DNA from: JASHVB01 sp963762885
GTDB taxonomy: Bacteria > Pseudomonadota > Alphaproteobacteria > Acetobacterales > Acetobacteraceae
Length of the DNA: 64,000 nt
NCBI GenBank assembly: GCA_963762885.1
Contig: CAVXNH010000071.1
Coordinates: forward strand, 1 to 64,000
Direction: 5' to 3'
The notes beneath the pieces were generated by a model. That model was given only the letters and a program-made list of their open reading frames with translations, did no database searches and was not told the origin of the DNA. This document shows positions 50,989 to 59,829 of the stretch, piece after piece (positions within the stretch are counted from its first letter, which is position 1; each line of letters begins with the position of its first letter). A program made the position numbers and the translations under genes.

Positions 50989-52566
50989 ATGACCGGGATC
51001 GACGCGATCGCGTCGTTCCTTGGCGGACTTGGGCTGTTCTTCACCGGCATCAGAAGCCTGTCGGCGAACATGGTGCAGATCGGCGGCCGGCCGTTGCGCC
51101 AGGCGGTGTCGGGGCACATGCAAAATCCGCTGCTCGTCGCCATTGTGGGCGTCGCCTCGGGCGTTCTGTTGCAGAGCGCCAACGGCATCACCTTCATCCT
51201 GGTCAGCATCGTCACCGCCGGCCTCTTGCAGATGACCGCGGCCATGCCCCTGCTGCTCTGGGCCAACCTCGGCACTTCGGCGTTGGTAGCCGTCGCAGCG
51301 ATCGATCTGCGGCTGGTGACGTTGCTGGCGCTCGGCCTGTCCGGCATCTGGCTGTACATCGATCGGTCCAGCGGAACGACACGGCGGCAGGTGCTGGAAG
51401 TGGTGCTGGCGATTGGCCTGCTCTTCCTCGGACTGGAGTTGCTGCGTGCCGGAACTGCGGGGTTCCGCACCTATGGTGCCGCGTCGGGCGCCGTGGCTCT
51501 GGCGGAATCCTCCGGCACGGTCGCGTTCCTGTTGGGCTGCATCGTCACGTTGTTCACGCAGTCCTCGTCCGCCACGGCAATTCTCGCGATCTCCGCGACG
51601 CAGGCTGGTCTGCTGCCGATCCAGGGGGCGGCATTGCTCGTGCTGGGGGCCAGCCTTGGGTCGGGTGTCAGCGTGGTGCTGATGGGGAGCAGTACACGCG
51701 GCAGTCAGAGGCAGTTGGTGCTGTTCCAGGGGCTCACCAAGCTGCTTGGCGTCGCGGTAGTGCTGCCGCTGGTGCTGGTGGAGGAACTGACCGGCTGGCC
51801 GTTGCTGCTGCGCACCGTGCAAGAGATGGCGGACGATCCCGGCCGGCAACTCGCGCTGGTCTACCTGGCCTGCCAGTTGGCGGCGCTGGCGGTCTGCGCC
51901 ATCCCCGCCCGCCCGATCCGCCGCTTGCTGTCTGCCGTCGCACCGCCCCTGGAGGCGGAGAGCCTGGCGCGGCTGCAATTCATCTATCAGGCGGCGGTGG
52001 GCGATGCCGACATCGCGCTGATCCTGGCAGAGAAGGAACAGGCGCGCGTGTCGGCGCGGCTGGCGCCGGCGCTGGAGCAACCCGATGACGTCGCCGCCGC
52101 CAGCGTCGCGCACCTGTGCGGGGACATCGCTCGGTTTCTCGGCAGTATTGCCGGGTCCAACGACGGCGCCGTGGCGGCGCTGCCGCGCGTCATGCTGGAT
52201 CGGCTGGCCAATTTGCAGGCGCGGAACGAGGTGCTGCGGTCGTTGTACGAGACGGTGCACCAGATCGCCCGGACTCGCGCCGGACTGCCGCCCGGAGCGA
52301 CCGCTACGCTGGCCGACACGTTGTCGCAGGGTCTGGGCGCGGTGCTGATGTGCACCGACGACGCCGCGAGCAGTGGGGCGGTGGAGGATATCGAGTTGCT
52401 CAAAGAGATCAGTTCCGACCGCAGCCGCGTGGTTGACGCCTTGCGCCGGCGGCTGGTGCAGGCGGACAACCAGGAGGTGGTCTATCGCATGACAAGCCAG
52501 TTCGAACGCGCGGTCTGGCTGGTCGAGCGTTATGCGTTGTTGTTGGAGGCGGGGGCGGAGGAGTGA
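50989..52566 (+). CDS. Na/Pi cotransporter family protein with PhoU-like tail
   Basis: Protein of 525 residues. The N-terminal 310 residues are membrane helices with the two inverted repeats of the NptA/PNaS family: GVASGVLLQSANGITFILVS (about 58-77) and LFTQSSSATAILAISATQAG (about 187-206). The first repeat has QSAN where QSSS or QSST is usual, which may alter substrate binding. From 340 onward a helical domain resembles PhoU. Family members import phosphate with sodium or shape phosphate signalling. An upstream STAS gene may be its regulator. Confidence 0.88.
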   Translation: MTGIDAIASFLGGLGLFFTGIRSLSANMVQIGGRPLRQAVSGHMQNPLLVAIVGVASGVLLQSANGITFILVSIVTAGLLQMTAAMPLLLWANLGTSALVAVAAIDLRLVTLLALGLSGIWLYIDRSSGTTRRQVLEVVLAIGLLFLGLELLRAGTAGFRTYGAASGAVALAESSGTVAFLLGCIVTLFTQSSSATAILAISATQAGLLPIQGAALLVLGASLGSGVSVVLMGSSTRGSQRQLVLFQGLTKLLGVAVVLPLVLVEELTGWPLLLRTVQEMADDPGRQLALVYLACQLAALAVCAIPARPIRRLLSAVAPPLEAESLARLQFIYQAAVGDADIALILAEKEQARVSARLAPALEQPDDVAAASVAHLCGDIARFLGSIAGSNDGAVAALPRVMLDRLANLQARNEVLRSLYETVHQIARTRAGLPPGATATLADTLSQGLGAVLMCTDDAASSGAVEDIELLKEISSDRSRVVDALRRRLVQADNQEVVYRMTSQFERAVWLVERYALLLEAGAEE

Positions 52567-53042
52567 GGGGAGTGGCGCCGCGCGATCGCATTTGCCTTGA
52601 TGGGTGACCGGGGATTGTCGTGCATCGCTTGTGTGTGAAGGCGGCACCGCAAAGCTTTTAACAAGGCAGAACGAGAGCCACGGAGGGTCACGGAAGCTGT
52701 GGGAGTATCCTCCGAAGCGGTGAAGGAGATGGGCGTGAGGAATTACATCGCGATCGCCGAACCGTCGGACGATGGCCGCCTGGGGGGCGCGAAAAGCGGA
52801 ACCCCAGACGGTGAGCTGCCTGATCGGCGTGGCCCGCTCTGGCCTGCCGCCACAGCCCAGGCTGCTCAGTCGACGTAGAACTCCTCGACCGTCACCGAGA
52901 TCCCCAGTGGATCGGGTCTGATTTCGCCAGACACGAAAACCTGGATGGCAACCTGATCGTTTGGCGTGCGAGAGTGGCGAACGATCCGTGAGCATCGTGC
53001 TCAAAGCTTGAACAACCTGCTGCAACAGCCCACTATAGCCCG
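52567..53042. other. Gene-poor stretch with repeat and gene debris
   Basis: 476 bases. It contains a half-copy of the CACGGAG hairpin (52654-52703: ttttaacaaggcagaacgag, agccacggagggtcacgg) with no matching arm. On the minus strand, 52866-53010, an open stretch of about 45 codons (HSRTPNDQVAIQVFVSGEIR, then ending VTVEEFYVD and stop) looks like the C-terminal end of a lost gene. I recognise no family. Confidence 0.5.
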
Positions 53043-53343
53043 ATGAAAACCGCCAGCATCACCGAGGCCAAGAACAGCCTGACCGCGCTGATCGACGATC
53101 TCAAAGCCGGCTCGTCGGTGCTCATCCTCGATCGGGGACGCCCTGTCGCGCGGCTCGAGCCTGTCACCGGCACTGAGCACGAAGCGCTGGACGGTAGGCT
53201 GTCGCGACTGCTGCGCGACGGCGTCGTACCGGCCACGCCGTAGCGATCTACCGCTTGCCCTGTTGAGCAGCAAACCGCCGCGCGTGCGCGCCGGCATGTC
53301 GGGGGTCGATGCTCTGACCAAGGAGCGCCGGGAAGCCCGGTGA
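53043..53343 (+). pseudogene. Phd/YefM-type antitoxin, frameshifted
   Basis: From ATG 53043 the product KTASITEAKNSLTALIDDLK, then AGSSVLILDRGRPVARLEPV, is a Phd/VapB-like DNA-binding antitoxin. Near 53228 the frame runs to a stop at 53243. A second frame continues RPRRSDLPLALLSSKPPRVR, then SGVDALTKERREAR and stops at 53343, overlapping the toxin start as in intact modules. Joined, about 99 residues would result. The truncated form keeps DNA binding but loses the toxin-binding tail. Confidence 0.68.
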
Positions 53344-53522
53344 TTTTCTGGGATGCCGCGGCGTTCGTCGCCGCTGAACGCCGACCTGCATCGCTGCAGG
53401 TGATTACGCTAGACGACCGCCTTGCCGATGCGATGCGGAAGGAAGGGTTCGCGTTGATCGATATTACGGCGGGCTACCCAACCCAACCCAACCGTCCATC
53501 GCGTCCACCGCTTGCGTGGTAG
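53340..53522 (+). pseudogene. PIN-domain (VapC-like) toxin with internal deletion
   Basis: The 60-codon frame starts with GTG overlapping the antitoxin stop (GTGA). Its first 15 residues (IFWDAAAFVAAE) are a VapC N-terminus with the first catalytic Asp. They jump directly to LQVITLDDRLADAMRKEGFA, then LIDI, which is the C-terminal part of the PIN fold (with the last acidic cluster). About 70-80 residues with the middle acidic ligands are missing, so it cannot cleave RNA. The deletion and the antitoxin frameshift together show a dead module. Confidence 0.65.
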
Positions 53523-53625
53523 TGTCGGCGGCGTCGTGATTCCGCGGCGTCAGGCTCTGTGCTGAGCCTGTTCGACAACGTCTGGCGGAACCACCTGCTT
53601 GAGCGCCATTGCCAGTCAATCCCTC

Positions 53626-53835
53626 TTAACAGCCTGAGGATTTTTGACCCTTGCCGCTTTCTATATTGTAAATGGCGACGGAAGAGATTTTCGCTGACTT
53701 CGCCAGCTCGGGCACGAACATGGCTGCTTTGGTTCTCTGGTCGCGGAGCCAGCCACCAAAGTTCGAGACCTCACTGTCGGGTGTGGCTGTGGCCCTCTCG
53801 TACCGCGCACCGGAAGGCCGCGACGCCTTGGTCAA
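53626..53835 (-). pseudogene. XRE-type helix-turn-helix fragment
   Basis: A 69-codon frame with a central segment FGGWLRDQRTKAAMFVPELA, then KSAKISSVAIYNIESGKGQ, which matches an XRE-class DNA-binding domain (recognition helix SSVAIYNIESG). It stops right after the domain. No effector domain or partner is visible; a truncated regulator is the likeliest reading, though a small standalone one is possible. It lies between the dead PIN toxin and shc. Confidence 0.45.
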
Positions 53836-54048
53836 AGACAGGGGGCCAAGAACCTCCTCAAGTCAACTCTTGTTGGCTCTCTTGGGCTGTGCCCCTTCCT
53901 CCTAGTTCGCAACCGATCCCTGAGCTACGCCCAACTTATCCGCATGGCCCCAGCGATCAGACCGCTCCCCGGGTTGCCCGCCTCCCTCCAAGGTGCCATC
54001 AGATCCGGCCAACGCGCCGACCGTAACATTGCTCCTGCCTGACCCAGC

Positions 54049-55971
54049 ATGCCAGACACGCTCATCACCCAAGACCTGACCGACGACGCGCTGGCCGAAG
54101 CGGTGCGGCGCGCCGCCGATGCCCTCGCGCATCGCCAGCACCCCGACGGCCACTGGCTATTCGAGCTGGAGGCCGACGCCACCATCCCGGCCGAATACGT
54201 GCTGTTGGAACATTTTCTGGCCCGTATCGACGCGCCGCTGGAGGCGAAGATCGGCGTCTACCTGCGCTCGATCCAAGGTGACCATGGCGGCTGGCCACTG
54301 TTCCACGACGGTGTATTCAACCTGTCGGCCAGCGTGAAGGCGTATTACGCGCTGAAGGCGATCGGCGACGACCCGGACGCGCCGCACATGGCCCGTGCCC
54401 GCGCCGCGATCCTCGATGCCGGCGGGGCGGAGCGCAGCAATGTCTTCACCCGGGCGCAGCTCGCGCTGTTCGGCCAGGTGCCGTGGCGGGCGGTGCCTGT
54501 CATGCCGCTGGAAATCATGCACCTGCCGCTGTGGTTTCCGTTCCACCTGTCGAAGGTGTCGTACTGGTCGCGCACCGTAATCGTGCCGCTGCTGGTGCTG
54601 ATGGCGTTGCAGCCGACCGCGCGAAACCCGCGCAACGTGCAAATCCAGGAGCTGTTCCGCACGCCGCCGGACCAGGTGCGCGACTGGATCCGGGGGCCGT
54701 ACCGCTCGGTCTGGGGGCGGTTCTTCAAGGGCGTCGATTCCGTCCTGCGTGTGGCCCAGCCGTGGTTTCCGCGCCGCGGCCGCGACAGCGCCATCCGCAA
54801 GGCGGTGGCCTTCGTGACCGAACGGCTGAACGGCGATGACGGGTTGGGCGGCATTTACCCGGCGATCGCCAACAGCGTGATGATGTTCGATACGCTCGGC
54901 TACGCGGCCGACCACCCCGACGCTGCCATCGCCTGGAGCGCGGTCCGCAAGCTGCTGGTCGAGGAACCGGACCGCGCTTACTGCCAGCCATGCCTGTCGC
55001 CGGTGTGGGACACCGGCCTGGCCGGTCACGCCATGGCGGAAGCCGGCGCCCGCACCGATGCCGCTTGCGCGTGGCTGGGAGGGACCCAGGTGCTCGACGT
55101 GGTGGGCGACTGGGCGGTGCGCCGCCCCGGGCTGCGTCCCGGCGGCTGGGCGTTCCAGTATGCCAACCCGCACTATCCGGATGTGGACGATACCGCCGTG
55201 GTCGGCATGCTGCTGCATCGCAACGGCGATCCGGCCTACGCCACCGCCATCGACCGCGCGCGCGAGTGGATCGTCGGCATGCAGTCCTCCGACGGCGGCT
55301 GGGGCGCGTTCGAGCCGGAGAACACCCACCTCCATCTCAACCACATCCCCTTCGCAGACCACGGCGCCCTGCTCGATCCGCCGACGTCCGATGTGACGGC
55401 GCGCTGCGTGTCGTTCCTGGCGCAGATCGGCATGCAGGCGGGGGACGACGTGATGGCCCGCGCGCTGGCGTTCCTGCGGCGGGAGCAAGAGGTGGACGGG
55501 AGTTGGTTCGGGCGGTGGGGGACGAACTATATTTATGGGACGTGGTCGGTGCTGTGCGCGCTGAACGCTGCCGGCGTGCCGCCGGATGATCCGATGGTGG
55601 CGCGGGCGGTGGACTGGCTCGCCTCGGTTCAGCGCGACGACGGCGGCTGGGGCGAGGATGAGGAAAGCTACGGCGACGCTCCGCACGGCCGCTACAAGGA
55701 GAGCACGCCGAGCCAGACCGCCTGGGCCGTGCTGGGATTGATGGCGGCGGGCGCGGCGGTTCATCCGGCAGTGGCGCGCGGCGTGGCGTTCCTGGCGCAG
55801 ACCCAGCGTGAGGACGGGGAGTGGTCGGAGTTGCCCTATACCGCGGTAGGGTTTCCGCGCGTGTTCTACCTGCGCTACCATGGCTATCGGCTATATTTCC
55901 CGTTGCTGGCGCTGGCGCGGTATCGCAACTTGCGGCGGGGCAACGACAAGCGGGTAGCGTTCGGATTCTAG
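54049..55971 (+). CDS. shc: Squalene-hopene cyclase
   Basis: Class II triterpene cyclase of 640 residues that turns squalene into hopene and hopanol, the first step of hopanoid synthesis, at the inner membrane. The catalytic DXDD motif is complete: DVDDTA at 378-381. QW repeats are visible, e.g. GDHGGWPLF, SSDGGWGAFE and RDDGGWGEDE, plus the conserved QEVDGSWFGRWGTNYIYGTW near the middle. It ends with YHGYRLYFPLLALARY. No hpn genes for side-chain modification lie near it, unlike typical hopanoid clusters. Hopanoids are common in Acetobacteraceae, which supports the assignment of the host. Confidence 0.95.
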   Translation: MPDTLITQDLTDDALAEAVRRAADALAHRQHPDGHWLFELEADATIPAEYVLLEHFLARIDAPLEAKIGVYLRSIQGDHGGWPLFHDGVFNLSASVKAYYALKAIGDDPDAPHMARARAAILDAGGAERSNVFTRAQLALFGQVPWRAVPVMPLEIMHLPLWFPFHLSKVSYWSRTVIVPLLVLMALQPTARNPRNVQIQELFRTPPDQVRDWIRGPYRSVWGRFFKGVDSVLRVAQPWFPRRGRDSAIRKAVAFVTERLNGDDGLGGIYPAIANSVMMFDTLGYAADHPDAAIAWSAVRKLLVEEPDRAYCQPCLSPVWDTGLAGHAMAEAGARTDAACAWLGGTQVLDVVGDWAVRRPGLRPGGWAFQYANPHYPDVDDTAVVGMLLHRNGDPAYATAIDRAREWIVGMQSSDGGWGAFEPENTHLHLNHIPFADHGALLDPPTSDVTARCVSFLAQIGMQAGDDVMARALAFLRREQEVDGSWFGRWGTNYIYGTWSVLCALNAAGVPPDDPMVARAVDWLASVQRDDGGWGEDEESYGDAPHGRYKESTPSQTAWAVLGLMAAGAAVHPAVARGVAFLAQTQREDGEWSELPYTAVGFPRVFYLRYHGYRLYFPLLALARYRNLRRGNDKRVAFGF

Positions 55972-55989
55972 AGCGCTTCTCCCCCGTGT

Positions 55990-56445
55990 GGAAACGCCGC
56001 GAAGACGACTGTCATTGCCCACCTCGCAAGAAACAACCCGTGTTGCCCGGCTCCCACGTCATGGCGGGCGAAGGCCCGCCATCCACGACTATGCTGCGTG
56101 CGGCGAGAAAAGTCGTGGATGCCGACCTACGTCGGCATGACGTGGGGGGCGGGCACCACCGCAGTTTCGTTCAGGGCGGGTCGGCCACCGCCGGACGGTG
56201 GCCAACTCGCAATGACAGTCGTGGCATGCTCTGCACAGGCTATTAGCACATTTATCACGACGGTTTACGCAGATGTGACGCCACTTGTGCTTGTTGGCAT
56301 CTACAATCTTTCCTGTGAGGCACTGGAGTACCAAGCGCTCGCAAGGGTGACTACCCCAACCGTCATGGCCGGGCTTGACCGGGCCACCCATGCAGCACGG
56401 TGCCGCGACAGATGGCCGGGTCAAGCCCGGCCATGACGTTTGGGG
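55990..56445. repeat. Array of three dispersed palindromes
   Basis: In order: acgtcatggcgggcgaaggc with ccgccatccacgac and its mirror (56045-56145); 'gtttcgttcagggcgggtcg' then 'ggtggccaactcgcaatgac' (56165-56218), a copy of the block at 20095-20155; and ccccaaccgtcatggccggg with mirror (56355-56445). The 503-base gap between shc and the next gene holds nothing else; 56230-56350 shows no pattern. Confidence 0.75.
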
Positions 56446-56474
56446 TGATGTTGTTTGAAAGTGGGGGACGCAGC

Positions 56475-57788
56475 ATGGCTAAAGTCAAAGTCGGCGTGGC
56501 CTGGCGGCGTGATGGGAATAACGAGGCCCATCTCGGCGACCTCGCCGTATTCAACCACGAGCAATTGACGAACGACGTCGAGGTTTACACTTTGGACTGG
56601 CAAGGTGCGCCTACGGCCAACGGGCTCCGCAAAGGGCCACTGTCGGACATGGATCTGCTCGTGATCCCCGGCGGACCGCACGCCAATGACACGCAGATAC
56701 CGGTCGTCGGCCAGCCGGTGACCAACGCGGCGCAAGGCAACACCGCGACCTACGCCACCAATCGGGCAACGTCCGAGCTGAACCTGATCGAGCAGGCCCG
56801 CACACTGGGAATGCCTATTCTTGCGCTGTGCGGCGGTTCATGGCGGCTGGTGCAGAACTATGGCGGTTCGACCGTGGAACTCGCCGCGATCGGTGCGGAC
56901 GGTAAGATGCTGGGCCAAGGATCGAACGACCCGGCCCGGTTTCGTCATGCCGGCAACATGAACAATGTCAAAACGGAATTCAAACATCCGTTGACCATGC
57001 GGCCTGATTCCATGCTGGGACATGCAACGGGCCGGACGCCTTTGCCGAACACGCCGCCACAGCAGTTGGCTCCGATGCAGGTGAACAGCGTGCACTGGGC
57101 CGTGGTCCGCACGGCGTCCATGGGAACTCGCAACGGCCTGGCTCCGCAACCGTTCGAGGTGGTGCCGAACAACATGCTGACGGTCGTTGCCAAAGATCCG
57201 TCCGCCCTCAATACGAGCGAGGCGGTTGAAAGCCAGCACGGTGCACCGGTGATCGGCGTGCAATGGCATCCGGAGTATCAGTTGCCGCAAACCGGTAGCG
57301 CGCAGACGGCGTCGCGCCTCGCGAATCTTAATTTAATACGGTGGATGGTCGAAGCAGGCCGCGCTTATCGCGCGCATCGGGATGCCATGACCGAACTGCT
57401 GCAATCGTTGGGAGGCGGAGCCCCGAAAACTGCGACGGGGGTCAGGTTCAGCGGCGCCCCCGCGCATACGGGCGCAACGCCTGGTGCTGCGATGGCCACC
57501 GCGCGACCGATACCCAAGCATAAGGACGACACGGTTGATACGACGAATTTCGTCAAGGCCGAAATGGCGGTGCGCCGCTACCTGTTCGAACTCGGCCGCA
57601 AGGGTAAGCTGTTTCTGTCGCCCGTCGAGGTGTTCAATCTGGCAACCGGCGCCCCGCTCCCGCGTCTCCACGAACCGGAAGATTTGAAATCCGGGCCGGT
57701 CGCGAAATTTATGGATGCCAATATCTGGGCGCGAAAGTATTGCGACGGGGAAACCAAGAAAACGATCCTGGCCTGGCCAAAAACCTGA
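56475..57788 (+). CDS. Class I glutamine-amidotransferase-like protein (peptidase C26) with extra C-terminal domain
   Basis: Protein of 437 residues. The N-terminal 320 form a GATase-1/gamma-Glu hydrolase domain: LLVIPGGPHAND, the nucleophile elbow ILALCGGSWRL (C119) and GVQWHPEYQ (H265, E267). The triad is complete. After a low-complexity linker (about 325-365, rich in A, T, G, P) a C-terminal domain of about 75 residues follows (FVKAEMAVRRYLFELGRKGK, then LFLSPVEVFNLATGAPLPRL) with no recognised family. The ATG at 56475 with GGGGGA is chosen; upstream frame is palindrome. It may hydrolyse gamma-glutamyl compounds. The extra domain is unusual. Confidence 0.78.
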   Translation: MAKVKVGVAWRRDGNNEAHLGDLAVFNHEQLTNDVEVYTLDWQGAPTANGLRKGPLSDMDLLVIPGGPHANDTQIPVVGQPVTNAAQGNTATYATNRATSELNLIEQARTLGMPILALCGGSWRLVQNYGGSTVELAAIGADGKMLGQGSNDPARFRHAGNMNNVKTEFKHPLTMRPDSMLGHATGRTPLPNTPPQQLAPMQVNSVHWAVVRTASMGTRNGLAPQPFEVVPNNMLTVVAKDPSALNTSEAVESQHGAPVIGVQWHPEYQLPQTGSAQTASRLANLNLIRWMVEAGRAYRAHRDAMTELLQSLGGGAPKTATGVRFSGAPAHTGATPGAAMATARPIPKHKDDTVDTTNFVKAEMAVRRYLFELGRKGKLFLSPVEVFNLATGAPLPRLHEPEDLKSGPVAKFMDANIWARKYCDGETKKTILAWPKT

Positions 57789-57910
57789 GGCGGGGCAGCA
57801 ATGGCAGGCGTCCGCGCATGACACGTGGTCGGGGTGCGCGACGGGGCCGGACACATACGTTCATCTGCTAGTGCTGCCCCCCCAAACGCTTCGTGCCCGG
57901 CGTCCCGGTG

Positions 57911-58013
57911 GCATTGCGAGCCGGGAGAGGGCTGGGGGAAGCAATCTCCCGCGTGAGTTCGCGGCATTTTTGCGGGAGATTGCTTCCCCCGGCCTTCGCC
58001 GGGGTCGCAATGA
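57911..58013. repeat. CATTGCGAG / GCAATGAC palindrome
   Basis: Inner hairpin gggggaagcaatctcccgc / gcgggagattgcttccccc (57934-57990) within outer arms gcattgcgag and gtcgcaatgac. It lies in the 337-base gap before the membrane-protein gene; the rest of the gap holds nothing recognisable. Confidence 0.75.
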
Positions 58014-58284
58014 CGGAAATGGACGTGTGATCGATCAAAAACGACCATCTGCTTCGACGCAGACACGAACGATTAACGCGCTGGCGTAAAACTTTCGTTC
58101 ACTCCTCTGCCTGCACCATGCAGGGATGGCGAGCAACCGGAGCGGATGGCTGCGTTACGATGGTGTGCGGGCGGCGTCCTCGCCAGCCGACCTGGTGTGC
58201 GAGCTGTGCTGCTTCGAGAAGTCCTGCTGCTACCCGCGTCATGTCGATGCCGTCCGGCACCCCCGGCTCTGCCGTATGCACGAG

Positions 58285-59829
58285 AGCATGCCTCGGGGCC
58301 CGAACAGAACCCACGCCCGGCAGCCTGGCCCGTCAGGCGCCGCGCTGGGCCGGCAAGGTCGTCCGGTTGCCTCCTTCACCGTCACCCCGAGGGTGGCATC
58401 AAGCCCGCCGCCCGGCGCGCACCACACGGCCACGGGCAGGCTGCTTGCACAGCGAGCGGGGCGGTTTCCCCTCCCCATCGTCCTCTCGGCCGTACTGTTG
58501 TTATGGCCGGCGCTGCTGAACGGATACCCGATCGTTTTCGACGACACCGGGACGTACCTGTCGCAGGCAGTGCATCATTATCTCGGCTGGGACCGGCCGA
58601 TCTTCTACAGCCTGTTCCTTCTCCCGTTGCATCTGACGATCACCACCTGGCCGGCCATCGCCGTCCAGGCCCTGCTGGCCGCATCCACGCTGCACCTGGT
58701 GTGGCGAGTCCTGCTGCCGGCGATCTCACCCTGGTGGCTGGTGCTCTTTGCCGCGGCCCTCGCCGCGACCACCGCGCTGCCGTGGTTCACCTCGCAGCTC
58801 ATGCCGGACATCTTCACGCCGCTGCTGATCCTGGTCCTGGCCCTCCTGCTGTTCAATCCCGAACGCCTGTCCCGATCGGAGCGCATCGGGCTGGTGCTGT
58901 TCGCCGCCTTCATGATCGCCACGCAGCAATCCAGCGTTGCCCTGTCGCTGGGATTGCTCCTGGCCCTGACGCCATTCCGAGGATTGCTGGGGGCCTCTGG
59001 GCCGCTCGGGTGCTCCGGCTGGACGCAACTTGCCGCCCCGCCGCTGTTGGCGATGGCTGCGCTGGTCGCTGTCAACCTGGCCGGACATGGCCGCGCAGCG
59101 CTGTCGCCCTACGGCAACATGTTCATCCTGGCGCGGGTGATCTACGACGGACCCGGCATGGACGTGCTGCGGCGCGACTGCCCTGACGCCGGCTGGCGAT
59201 TATGTCCTTACCTGGACCGCTTCCCCGCGACATCGGATCAGTTTCTCTGGCGGCCCGACAGCCCGGTCATGCTGGCCGGCGGCCATAAGCGCGTATCCGC
59301 CGAAGCCAGCGCGATCATCGCCGCGGCTCTCCGCGCTGAGCCCGGTACCGAACTGCTGGCATGGCTGCATAACGGCGCCACCCAGCTCGGCGATTTTGCG
59401 ACCGGCGACGAACTGCACGCCTGCCCAATCACCGTAACGCCATGGATCGCCCGCGATTTTCCCGCCCGGGAGCATGCGGCCTACGCCGCCGCGCGGCAGA
59501 CCGGCAACCGGCTGGTGGTGCCGGCCTGGATGCAGACGCTGGACACGGTGGTGGCGTTGAGCGGCATCGCCGGATGCGAAATCGTGCTGGTGGTGGCGCT
59601 GCGCCGCCGTCACGTCGCCGCCGGTTTTGCCGCCACGGTCTTGCTCGCGGTGGTCGCCAACGCCTTCATCGCCGGGGAACTCTCGACGCCGCACCACCGC
59701 TACGGCAGCCGGGTCATGCTGCTGGCCCCCGCCGTGGCGGTGCTGGGAGGCCTCGCACTGGCGCGTAAGCCGGAGGCCTCCGTGGACGCCTACGACGCTT
59801 GCCGGGTCGATACCGCCAGCGCCGCATGA
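58285..59829 (+). CDS. Multi-spanning membrane protein of unknown function
   Basis: About 514 residues from a tentative ATG at 58285 (GAGAGC upstream); the frame opens earlier but the first 110 codons look non-coding. Around eleven hydrophobic segments start at PIVLSAVLLLWPALLNGYPI. The following FDDTGTYLSQAVHHYLGWDR and FYSLFLLPLHL resemble the loop after helix 1 of glycosyltransferase-39/PMT-like or EpsG-like proteins, but I cannot assign a family. A large periplasmic loop (about 230-360) has paired cysteines (RRDCPDAGWRLCPYLDR). It overlaps the flippase gene by ATGA, so it likely acts in surface glycan assembly. Confidence 0.65.
   Translation, partial: SMPRGPNRTHARQPGPSGAALGRQGRPVASFTVTPRVASSPPPGAHHTATGRLLAQRAGRFPLPIVLSAVLLLWPALLNGYPIVFDDTGTYLSQAVHHYLGWDRPIFYSLFLLPLHLTITTWPAIAVQALLAASTLHLVWRVLLPAISPWWLVLFAAALAATTALPWFTSQLMPDIFTPLLILVLALLLFNPERLSRSERIGLVLFAAFMIATQQSSVALSLGLLLALTPFRGLLGASGPLGCSGWTQLAAPPLLAMAALVAVNLAGHGRAALSPYGNMFILARVIYDGPGMDVLRRDCPDAGWRLCPYLDRFPATSDQFLWRPDSPVMLAGGHKRVSAEASAIIAAALRAEPGTELLAWLHNGATQLGDFATGDELHACPITVTPWIARDFPAREHAAYAAARQTGNRLVVPAWMQTLDTVVALSGIAGCEIVLVVALRRRHVAAGFAATVLLAVVANAFIAGELSTPHHRYGSRVMLLAPAVAVLGGLALARKPEASVDAYDACRVDTASAA

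Noticed and set aside
50866..53025. 719-codon minus-strand frame over the Na/Pi cotransporter
   Set aside because: Shadow frame. The plus strand has the two QS motifs and the PhoU-like domain; the minus product is Gln/His/Arg-rich without structure.
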